Assembly (NCBI GenBank): GCA_020634215.1
Contig: JACKCD010000029.1
Span: forward strand, 5,436-69,435
Reading direction: 5' to 3'
From: Ardenticatenaceae bacterium
GTDB taxonomy: Bacteria > Chloroflexota > Anaerolineae > Promineifilales > Promineifilaceae
Length of the DNA stretch: 64,000 nucleotides
The notes under the pieces were generated by a model, which was not told where the DNA came from, did not search any database, and was given only the letters and a program-made list of their open reading frames with translations. The position numbers were made by a program, and so were the translations under genes. Below are positions 1 to 12,000 of the stretch, piece after piece (the stretch's first letter is position 1; each line of letters starts with the position of its first letter).

Positions 1-26
1 CACAAGAACCGAAACATTCTAATCCG

Positions 27-3000
27 TCATTGACCTGGTTGAATAGCAAAGCCAACTTTCCCAACCTGATTTGAGAGAACCTCACCGGAGCTATTTGTCA
101 CACGGATGAGATAGAAGTAGCTGCTGCTGTTGGCGGCTACACCGACATGGGTAAAAGTTAAGGTTTCTCCTGCCGTCGTGCCTTGAATATCGCTCAACTT
201 CACGGCCTCAGGATCAGAGATAGCAAAGTAAGGAACAGGACTATACCACACTTCGTAGTTACCGCTTTGTACCGTATGCACCCAATTTAGCACCACATCA
301 TTGCCATTTTTGCTGATGGAGACAGTGGGGGCGGTGGCAAAGGTGGCCGTTACCGCTTGCGCCGTGTCCATCGTCACCACACAACTGTCCGTGCCGCTGC
401 AAGCCCCGCTCCACCCGTCAAAGATGGAGCCGCTGGCGGCGACGGCGGAGAGGGTTACGACCGTGCCGGAGTTAAAGGCTTGGACACAATCACCGCCACT
501 GGAACTACAAGCGATGCCGGCCGGGTTACTGGTGACAGACCCACTGCCTGCGCCGGCCGTTGTGACCGTCAACGTTTGCGTGTCGCTGGTGGTGAAAACG
601 GCCGTTACTTGGGTATCCGCCGTCACCGTCACCGTCACCGTCGCCTGCGTCCCGCTGACAGCACCGCTCCAGCCAGTAAACGTCGCGCCGGGAGCGGCAG
701 CGGCCGTCATTGAGATCACGGAGCCATACGATATTTCCTGGCTACAGTCGGCGGCACAGGTGACATCCACAAGGCCAATCGCCACGCTGCCGCTGCCCAC
801 CAAATTCACATCCAGGGTATAGGTGATGGGGGTGAAGACCGCCAGGATGCTCTTTTCTTCCGTCATCGTCACCGTTGTGGTGATGCTGGTGCTAAACAAT
901 GTGTCGCTTTGCTGCTCACGCCAGCCGGTAAAGGTGTGGCCAACGCCAGAGGTGGCCGTCACCGTCACCACTTCACCGGCGGTGAATGCCGTTTTATCCG
1001 GCACTATTCCTACCGCGCCGTCCCCCGTCCAGCCGACGTTCAGCCCGTAAGTGATTGGCTCAAAGACGGCCTGTAGATTCGTGTTACCCGTGATTGCCAG
1101 CGATTGCGTCGCCGTGATTCCGCTAAGACCAAGTGCCCAATGGGAAAACGCCCAATCAGTTGCAGGAACGGCCGTTACATTAACCACCTCGTCATAGCTG
1201 TAGCTGCTCTGCACCGGGTCTACCAGAACCGTGCCGCTGCCAATGATTGAAGTTTCGACAGTATAGGTAGCTGTGGCAAAGATGGCCGTGACAGACTTGT
1301 CCTCGTCCATCGTCAGGCTTTGGCCCGCGCCATCGCCAGACAGATCGCCGCTCCAGCTTTGCAGCTTGTAACCAGGGTCGGGTACAGCCAGCACAGAAAC
1401 GACATCACCATAGACATAGCCTGCCTGATCGGGGCTGACAACAACCGACCCATTCCCGCTGACGTTTGTTGTCACCGTGTAACTGTCCTGGGTGAAGGTG
1501 GCCGTAATCACCTTGTTGCCATTCATGGTGACGTTTTTGGCCGCATTGCTGCCCGTCACATCACCACTCCAGCCGCTGAAGCTCCAACCCGTTTCGGCCA
1601 CCGCATTCAAGGCCACCAAATCATTGTAGGCATAGGTCGTTTGCAGAGGTGTTTGGCCGACGCTGCCATTGCCAACCACGGCCACATTCAGCGTGTAGGC
1701 TAGGGGGGCAAAAACGGCCGTTATGCTCCGATCCTGATTCATCGTCAGCGTTTGGCTAATTTGTGACCCACTCAAAGCACCCTGCCAACCGCTGAAGCCC
1801 CAGCCCGCATCCTCAATGGCTGTTAGATTGAGAACCGTACCGGCAGGATAGCTGCCAGACGGAACCGAGACAGAGCCACCGCCCGTGGTATTCACGGTCA
1901 GGTTATACGTCACCAGTTTGAAAGCCGGCCCACCGGGATCGGTAATCGTGCCGTTGGCACTCAGATCGCTGTCACCACGCGCCCCATCCACGAAATACAG
2001 GGAGATTGTGTTACCGACTAACTCCGCACCCGTATCTGTGCCGACATCGTAATCAAACTCATACCAACCATTGGTTGTGTCATATTTGTAGTAGGTGTTG
2101 ATACCGACGGCTGAGGTCAGGTACAGGGTCACTTCGGCACTGCCGCCCGCCCCCATCCCGCTCAGATGGAAGGTGGGGAAACCCAGCGGGAAATCAACGT
2201 CTGTGGGTAAACTGCCCGCGCCGCTTGTTGGGGTGGCCGGGAAGCTGACGTTGGTAAACGTCATGCCCGGACTGGCCGCCAACGTCACATATTGCCCCGT
2301 AATTGGGCTGGGCAGCGAGGCGACGTTCATCTGTGCTTTGTCTGGTGTGCCGTCGCTGTTGCCATCGCCGCCGTTTGGTGCGCCATCTTCCAGATGGCTG
2401 GCTGCGCCGTCGCCCAGCACGTTAACCGTAAACGTAGTATTTGCTGTACTTGCATGGATGGTCACGGTACGACTGCCTTCGGCACTGCCAGCGGGCAAGC
2501 TCCATGACCAGACCCCATTGCCCTCATCAACAACCATTCCTTCGGAAGCCGACCAGCTAAAGGCGGCATCCGGCGGTGTGTAGGTGCCGCTATTGGTCAC
2601 GATTTGGCTTTCGTCGCCGCCAACGGTGGCCTGATCCACGTTGAGGCTGGGGGTGATGCCTGTGATGGTGAGCTGCTTGCTGGCGGCAACGTGGGTGCCG
2701 TCTTCGTCTGTCAGGTTGACGGTGATGGTGGGGTGCAAACGGCCGTTTCCATACACATGCCCCAACGAACCGCCACCCAACGAAGCAAAACAGTCTGAGG
2801 TCGTCTCGTCGCCCCAATCAAGGCTACACGCCGTCACCGTGTCTGGCCCTGGGTCAAACACAGAGCCAAGCGCCAGGTTGTACGTCGCGCCAACTGCCAC
2901 TTGGTTGGTTCCCGTTATGGGAACGGTGGGCAGGACATTGACCACTGTCAGCGGGAAGGTGTGGGTGATTACTACGCCACCCTCGTTAAAGATGCCCACA

Positions 3001-6000
3001 AGATCAACCAGCTGCGACTCATCTGGTCCGTCTGTTGTGGTATAGGTCCACGTCCACGTCAGATTGATTGTGTCCTGAGCTATTGCGCCAACCGAGGGGC
3101 CGGGGAAGAGCAGTGACCAAGCGCCTGATGAATCAACGACCGTGCCGGTGAGAACGGCCGTTTCTCCCTCATTCACCATGACCGCCTCTTGGGATGGCAC
3201 AATGTCAAAGTCCAAAATGAATGGCGTTGTCACCGAGGCTTCATCATTCGCCGGATTAAAGTCGGTCACGCCACTGATGTCACGGATGGACACGGTGTTG
3301 ATCACCTCGTTAGCTGGCGGCGGCGTAAAGCTGGGGGCTAAGGTAAAGGTGATGGTTCCGCTTGCGCCCGGCGCAACCTCGCCCAGTTGATAGGTGCAGG
3401 TGCCGCCCGTGTAGATACTGTCGCAGCGCCAGCCGGTCTCGAAATTGGCAAAACTGGACTGGGCACCGGGCGGCAGCGGCTCAACCAGTTCCGCAACGGC
3501 CGTTTGATCACTGCTCAAATTGCTGTAGGTAATCGTGTAAACGGGTGTCGGTTGCGAATCGTCATAGTAAAGCGGGTTGCCATCGCTGACAATCGAAACC
3601 GCCAAATCAACGCCGCCGTTAATCGGTACCTCCGCAGACCCAACATTGTCGGCTGGATTGTTGTCGTTGCCATCCACCTCGATGGTGACGGTATTGGAGA
3701 TGGTTGTCGTCCCCGCTGACCACGTATTGGCGGCGGTGACGGCAAAGGTGGCCGAACCACTCTCCCCAGCAGCCAATGCCCCAACTGTCAAGATACATTC
3801 ATTTCCGGCCGAACCATCCGGCGTACAGTTCCAGCCCGCATCGCTCAGTGCCGCGTTAAAGCTGGAATCAACCGGCACGACTTCGTGCAGGCTGACCCCA
3901 GATACGGGGGCGAGTGTGGTATTGGTGTAATGGATGGTAAACGTAACGGGATCACCCAACTCGACCAGCGTGGCGTTGGTTTGCTTTGAGACGGTCACAT
4001 CCGGCGGAATGACGGCTAGATCCCAAGCACCCTCGACAAAGCTGCTGTTGCCGCTGCTGTCCGTCACCAACAGATCGATCTTGTAGGAACCTTGTGCCAG
4101 GGTTGGCAAGGCATATTGCCAAGTGGTAAATAGCGCGTTGGCGGTGTCTAGCGTTACACTGTTCCATGTTCCGGCAAATTGCCCAGCATCCCGCTCTTCA
4201 TAGCTGCGAATCCGCAGGCTTAACGCGCTGATGGTGCTGTTGACCGGATGGGCAATGTCGTAAATCGTCTCGGCATCGAGTGATTTACCAAAAATGACTA
4301 GTTCGTCCAGCGAGCCGCCATAGTAGCTGCTGCCACGGGCGCGACCCAACTCAATCTCATCTTCGGCGGCCAGCGCACTATGCCCCGTTGAGGGGTCGCC
4401 AACGGCAACACCGTTGACAAAGAAGCTGCGCTCACCGGCTTCGGCATCGAAACGCCAGGCCAGGTGTACCCATTCGCCGGTGGGAATGGCATCGGTCAGG
4501 GTGGTGTCGTCGCCGCCGTAGCCGAGCGTAGAACGGCCGTTTTCCAAACCAAGCAATAGCCCATCGCCGGGCGTGGCTGGCGAGCTGCCCAAAATCGGGA
4601 AACTGCCCGTCCAATCGTCCGCCTTGACCCAGGCCATGACGGTGAAGCTGCCGTCGAGCAAACCCAGTTGCCCAGCCGTCACGGTGGTTGTAACCGTCTC
4701 ATTGCCACCAAAATGTAGCACATCATCAACGCCATCAAAGGCGATGGCCGTGCCGCGCTGTCCGGCAACGCCGCTGGTGGGGCAGGCTGTGGTTGCACAC
4801 TGCATCGCAAACTTGGTTTTTGCGCCATCGGCCCACAGCCCCGCGCCATCTTCAAAGTGGAGGTGTAACGTCCGGCCATCCGCTGGGTAGGGGGGTTCCC
4901 CGGCCACGCCTGTCACCATTTCGCCATTGGTGGTGACGAAATAGTGGTCGCTTCGGGTTACGTCGGCGTAAGGCGGCAGCCCATCCAGATTGATCGGCTT
5001 GGTTGTGGTGGCGCTGTTGCCCACCTCATCCTGCGCCGTCGCCACGACGGTGTAGCTACCGTATGGCACTGTCGCAAATGGCTGGCTGACCTGCCAGTTG
5101 CCGGCACCATCAAGGGTGGCGATCTGGTTGCCGCCCACCAGTTCATTTTGCCAATCAAGGGTGTGGATGGTCACGCCATTGGCTGGCACGCCGCTTTGGC
5201 TGTCAACGGCCGTTCCGCTCAAAGCCACACTGTCAATCGCCTGCACAACGGCCGAACTATTGCTGATTGTCACCGTCGGGGCTTGCCCGTCAACCGTAAT
5301 CACGGCCGATTTGATTGTCGAGACGTTGCCACCTGCATCGGTGGCGCGGGCCTCAAGGGTGTAGGAGCCGCTGTTTTGTTGGAAGTAGAACAGCCAGGCA
5401 CTGCTGTTGGCCGCCTGATTATTGGCCGACGTGGCTTCCTGCCAACTGCCGCCGTTAATGCGGTATTCAACCTTGGTGACGGGGCTGGTGGCATCGTCTG
5501 CGCCAATGTAGAGGACGGTTTGGGCGGTGTTGAGAATAACGGCCGTTTTGCTCAAATCCACCGTCGGCAAATCCGCATCAATGTAGAGCGAATGCTGACT
5601 AACCACATCATACCACGCCGCCTGATAATTGTAGAGATCGGCAGCGGCACTGGCCGTTAGCACAGAAGGGGCAACTGTCACTTCATCCATGCCGCCGCTA
5701 AACCCTTGCCCCAGGCGAATGGGGTTGGCCGCCGTACAAACGCTGTTACCAATGCCACTTGTTGTTCCCGCCAAGGCACCATTGATATAGATCTTCATTT
5801 CGCCACTGGTCGCGTCATGGGTTGCCAATACGTGGTTCCACTGATTTTCCAGCAGCGGGGTCGCGGCATCAACCCAATGCCAGTTCCCTTCACCATTCAA
5901 GCAAGCAGATTGGCGGTCAAAACGCACCGTCAGGCTATTGTCCAACAGCCACAGCCGGAAATTGGCGTTAAAGAAGTTGGAACCACTCTTGGTCAGTAAG

Positions 6001-9000
6001 CGCTGCGGCGTGGCAGTGGTTTGGGTCGGTTTGACCCACATGCCAACGCTAAAGTTGGTGAGCGCAAGGTTGTTTGTTTGCGCCAGTGTCAGGGTGTCGT
6101 TGCCATCGAACGTGACCGCTTCGCGTACCTGCCCTTTGTCGCCTGCGTCGGGACAGGTATCAACCGAAGTACAGGTTGCAACATACCGACTTTCAGAATC
6201 ATCCACAAAGGAGCGAATGCCCTGATTGGCGACGACTCCGTTATTGGTTTTTAATCCTTCATCCAGATGGAGATTGATCGCCGGAACGCGATTGAAATAC
6301 GCCTGTACTTCACTGGCTGTCAGGGCACGTTTGACAATGGTCAACTCGTCCATTAGCCCGTTAAAGTAAGCAAAACCATCATAACCGATACGCAAGCTGT
6401 CCCTAACGCCCGGCAGACCATAGGCAGTTGAGCCTTTGTTTTCACCGTTGACATAGAAGGTGTAGATGCCGTTTTCATAAACATAGGCGAGATGATACCA
6501 ACGGCCGATATTGTTATAGAGGGTAAAATTGTCGGTCCAACGATAATCAGCCACACCCGGCCGGCCGGAATTAAGCAACGCTAAGTCGTAACTGCCGACC
6601 TCGACCAGAGGCGTATCGCCAAAATTGTTGGAGCCTCGGAAAGTGTCGGGCTTCACCCACATCATCGCCGTAAAACTGCCTTCAGACGTACCCAGCGCGG
6701 TTGAGGATGTGCTAATGGTTAGGTAATCGTCAACGCCATCAAAGTCCAACGCCTGGTTAAACCGACCGGGTACGCCGCTGGTGGGGCAACTGTTGCCGCT
6801 GCAAGAGACGGTGACGGCGTTGCCCGATTGGTCGGCAAAGAGGGAGGTGCCGGGGGCTTCGTCGAAGGTTAAATCGAGGGCGGTGCTGGTGGAACGGAAA
6901 ATGTCGGCGACCACCGCCGGGGTTAGGGGGTAGCCATAGACGCGGAAATCGTCGAGGGTTCCTTTAAAGAAGTCGTTGTAATTCGACCAACTCATGGAGC
7001 CGATAATGTTGGGTACGCACAGAGTACCACAGGCTGGCAGTGAGACAGGATTGCTCCGTTCGCCAAGATAGGTTGTACTGCGGATACCGGTGATTTGGGT
7101 AATGCTGGTGTCTTTCTTGCCCGTGTCCTGATCGTAGTTGGTGTCACTGCTTTCATCTTCGGGGCAGGTAATGAAACAGCCACCGTCCCGGTTGTCCCAG
7201 ACGCGGAACCAGGAGTTGGTGTCGTTGACAACGGCCGTTTTTCCCAACGCCCACGAGCTCGTTCCATTACTCAAATTGCTCCAGGCAAGGTTGCCAGATG
7301 AGGCGTCGCTATTGAAATTGAGGCGCATCTCCGCTTTCTGGCCGATGCCAGCGGCATCTTTCAAGTTGGTAAACGACATCTGGTTAAAGTAGAGATAGCC
7401 GAAATCATTCGGCCGGCCGATATAGAAATTGCTCACATTGGGTGGGGTCACGGCGGCGCAGCTGCCCGTCGTGCCGCCAGCAATCGGCGCACCGTTGACA
7501 TAGAAAGTGAGGACGGAGCCATCGTAGCTGACGGCGAGGTGCTGCCAACTGTTGTTGACGGCCACCACGCCACTGTTGGCGCTGGCGACTTCACAGGTGG
7601 TGGTGCCGTCGCCCCAGATCATGCGTAAACGGCCGTTGCTGCCCACAAACAAACTGGGGAAGATTGTTTTACTCGTAGCCGTCGGCCGATACCCAAAAAC
7701 GCCCTGATAATCCGCATCCGTCCATTTGCCGTGCGCCGTGGCCGATTCATTGCTGAAGGGATAGGTTCGCGTTTGCGGCCGAATCCACGTCGCAAAGGCA
7801 AACGCATCCCCTGACAAGTCGGGGGCAGTCGCCACCAGATTGTTGACCTGGTTGAAGGTCGCGCCGCCGTTGCCAACGGCGGGACACGCCGCCCCGCTAC
7901 AGCTCACGTCGTCGCTGCCCCACGTAGTGCCATCGCGCATGTTCACTTGCAGCAGCGGCGTGGCGTAGCGATCAAGGATCGTCCCCGCATCCAGGGCCGT
8001 TGGGTAAATTTCAACCTCGTCCATTTGGCCGATAAAGCCTTGCGTGCCTGATCCATCGGCCTTGAGCGAGCCAATGAGCACCGGCTGATTGTTGTTGCAG
8101 AGCGCACCGCTGTACACCTGCGAGCCAACCAGCTTGCCGTTGAGATACAACGCCAGGCTAGACCCGTCGTAAGTAGCGGTGACGTGGCTCCAAACGTTCA
8201 GCGGTATAGACCCCGACGCGCTTTCCACGATGCCGTTGGACGCGCCACAGCTATTGGAGGCGACAAAGGTGATTCGGCCATTGTTGTAGGCAAGGAAGTA
8301 GTTTTGATTGACGTAGAAGTCGGCTCCTTTGCTGATCAGCGTGCCAAATTGGCTGGCTGTGGTGGGCTTGATCGCCAGCGATAGCGTGAACTGTGATAAA
8401 TCCAAGTCGCTGCTGTCTGGCACAACCACCACGTCGTGGCCGTCAAAGGTGAGCTGCTGGCTGTCGGCAACGGGGCAGCTTGCCCCGCTACAACTGCCGT
8501 TGTTTTGCCGGAAGGAGGCATCGGCGAAGGTGGTGCTGCCCGGATTGTCGTTGAGATGGAGCCACACAACGCGGTCGGTGGGGTCGTCTATCTTGGCACC
8601 GGCGCGGATTGCCATGTTGACGGGGCCGGTGCTGTTGAGTCCGGCTTCTGTTAGGCCGACGGAACCGTTGACGGTAACGGCCGTTTGTGGGGCAATCGCT
8701 TCCGTAGCTTGGTAGCGCAGCACATTGTCGAGCGGCAGTTCCGTTTCCACCAGCCCCCGCGCATAGGGTAAGCTAAGTTCGTTGGTCACAACGGCCGTAT
8801 AGCCAAGCACACTGGTGGGGGAGACAAAGGGCAACTGGCTGTTGTCGGATTGGATGGTCGCATCCAGCGACAGTACGTTGAGCGTCGAAGCCACATTCGG
8901 GTTGTAGGCGTAGATGCGCTCCTGCTTGTCGGTCAGGCTGTCATCATCGCTATCGGGATCGAGCGGATCGGCACTGACCTGCACCAGCAGCGGATTGCCA

Positions 9001-12000
9001 CTGGCATCGTAATCATAAACAACCGACCAGCCGCCAGTGTAAACCGTTTTTTCCGCCGAACAGGTTGGCGGATTGAGGTTTCCCACTACGCTGGTGTCAT
9101 AGGGGTAAATTTGGTTGGGGTGGAAATGCTCCTCGTTGTCGGTGAGGCCATCGCCATCGCTATCTTTGCGTGCCGGATTCGTACTATAAAACAGTTCCCA
9201 GTAGTCGGTGAGGCCGTCGCAATCGCTGTCGCCCTTGGTGGGGTCAAAACCGGCGGTGGCTACTTCAAAGGCATCGGGCAAGCCATCGCCGTCGCTGTCG
9301 GGGTTGCTGTCATCGGGGTCGGGGCCGCTGAGCGCCTGACTCCGCAAGCCGTCGCCATCGGCATCGGCCAATATGGGGAAGGTTGCGTCCCACGCCAGCC
9401 GATAGCCGTTGCTGCCATCGCTCGATGGCTGGAGCGTGAGCGCGTGCAAATCATCAATTGATCCCGGCCAGACATCAAATATGAAGCTGTTCTCTAGCGG
9501 CTGATGGTTTGTGTCATCATATTGACTTAGCCAACAGACGAGCGGGAGCAACCAGCAGTTTTGCTGTTGGACGGCGAACCCTTCGGCAAAATAGATCGGT
9601 AGCCCTTTGTTGATGCCAGCTTGGGCAAAGGTATGGCTGTAGGGTTGGATGGGTAGTTCTTGGTAGAAACGGGCATCATTGGCGCTAAACGAGTTGGCCT
9701 TCTTGCCCGGCACTGGGTTCCAGCTTGTGCCATTGAGGTCAAGGGGTATGTCTTGTTTATTGGGTTGGAATTGATAGGCAAAGGTGGCATCATCCAAATA
9801 TTGATCGTCCCATTGCCAGCCGGAGATGTAGCCTAGCCAATTGGGATCATTCATGTAGAGCGTGGTGGTCACGGTTCCGGTAAGGGTGATACTGTTGCCG
9901 ACGATCATGCCATAAAGCCCAGTTTCGTTACCGAGTATGGGAGCACCGAGGTTAAGCGCGAACCGATCATCACGGGCGAGGGCGACGAGCGGGGTGGTGT
10001 CGTTGATGACGTAAGCCAACCCTTTTGCCAATGCGCCAGTAATGCCACCACACGCCCATGAGGCGATCTCCGGTTCTTTTGCGGAAAATTTGGTCACAGC
10101 ACACACAGCTCCGACAACGGCATCAACGATAGCGATGAAGGCGAGAAGAAGCCCTAAAATAGGAATGCTGGACAGCACAATCAGGACATCAAGAATAGCG
10201 ATGAAGACATCCACGATAATCCCGGCAATTTGCTCGGCGAGGAAGCGGCTGAATTGGGGGGAGTCGGTTTGGTAACGGCCGTTTGCCAACGCCACACCAA
10301 TCGTCAAAGCGGCCGTAGCACCCGAAATTACCACGCCCGCCACGCCCCACGCTTTGGCAATCCTCTGCGCTTTTAGCGTATGGAGCGGGGAGAGATCATC
10401 GGGATTGATGTTATAGCTCTTTTTGAAAGACGCTTCCGCCCTATCGAACCGACTGATCGTTTGCGTCATTTTGCCATCTAGCTCAACAAGCTGGGTCTGC
10501 AAATCAGTGTATTTAGCCACCAATGATGGAGGGAGCTTGTTCACAGCATCATCGGAAAATCCCATCGCTTTGGCCGCTTGTTGTACAGCCACGTCATTAT
10601 CATGGAAATAGAAGCCTATTTTGGAGCGCACCGCTTGATTGTAGGCCAGTTTATCAGCGTTCATCTTGGATAATTTCAACTGATCTTGGGCGATTAAATC
10701 ATCAATCTCTGATTGAATGCTCACCATTTGGTCGTTGATGGCGATCATGCGAGCCTTTTGATTCTCGATGTTTCCTAGGATAAGGCGCACGTTTGGATTG
10801 AGCCTAGCACTCGCGCGCACCTCCGTCATCACCGCTTCATTGGCAAACCACAGATGCCCATAAGTCGCTATTGCCCCACTCGCCAATGGATAGGTGGTGG
10901 CTAACACCGTTTTAAATGTGGCTGACAACCCGCTTGACTGGGCACGGCCGTTTTCGGCGGCAAAAATGAGTGCGCCATCGGTCAAATGTTTAAAACTGCC
11001 CTGTTCGATGCTGATGCGCGGCAGATAGGTTAGCTCGGTCAGCGCCTGCGACAGTGCCGATGAATCGGTGCCGCTGGCAAGTTGCCCATAGGCTTTGGCA
11101 ACGGCCGCTATGGACGAAGCCAAGCCTTGCCAGGCGGCTGTTCCCTGCGTATCAATGGTGCTGTCAACGGTGGGGAAATCCTGCCCGGCCAAATTGAGGA
11201 GGGTAAAGGTATCTTTGACTTTGGTCGTCATTTCTTGCACGAGGGCGGCGGCCGTTTCGCTGGGCAGGGGATAGTCGGCAAGCACAAGGTCGGTTGGGGT
11301 GGGATTGAGCAAGGGGGCATTTACCCCTACCGACATTGCCAGATAGAAGTTCTGCGCCAGCAGGGCCGCCCCTTGTCGTTCCAGATCGTAGGCGGGGTCG
11401 TATTGGGTCACGGGAGCCGTGGCGTTGATCAACTGGTAGCTGGCGAGAACGGGATCGGTAAAGACAGTTTCTAGCTTGGGGCCGAGTTGGTCTACGGTTG
11501 TGCCTAAATCGGCCGCTTGCCATGTTGCCCCGTTAAATTGATACGGCTGCCAGCGCATCATACCGTCAACGGCAACCGCTTTGGCCGTTAAATCAACGGT
11601 CATCACCGAATCGGCATAGACGGTGCGGGTGATGACGGTCGGCGTGCTGTTGATGTCAACCTCTTCGATGGTGCCAAGGGTGACGCTGCGGTAGCTTTGT
11701 TCACCGGCCATGAGGACGGTGGTGGTGGTGCCGGAAATGGGGGCGGAGGGGTAGAGCGAGGTGGTGATGAAGCTGTTAACGGCCGTTAAATCCACCGCGC
11801 CAAACAAAGCCACCTCATCCATCAACCCGCTGCTTTCACTGGTTTGAATGTTCGTCAGCCCCCATGTATTGAGCGAGGTGTCTACATTGCTCAACGGGAA
11901 CCGTTGGCCGCTCACCTTGTCGCCTGTGAGCCACGTTTTTTGCATGGTATCGGCCAAATGCCACAGCTCGTTTTGGTAGTTGGCGTTGCCGCTGCCGGGG

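Noticed and set aside
1..26. Start of another gene left of the giant protein gene
   Set aside because: Only 26 bases follow the stop codon, too few to judge.
4944..5660. 238-codon open frame on the plus strand within the giant gene
   Set aside because: Antisense to LamG/Ig-like coding sequence; no ribosome site or family.
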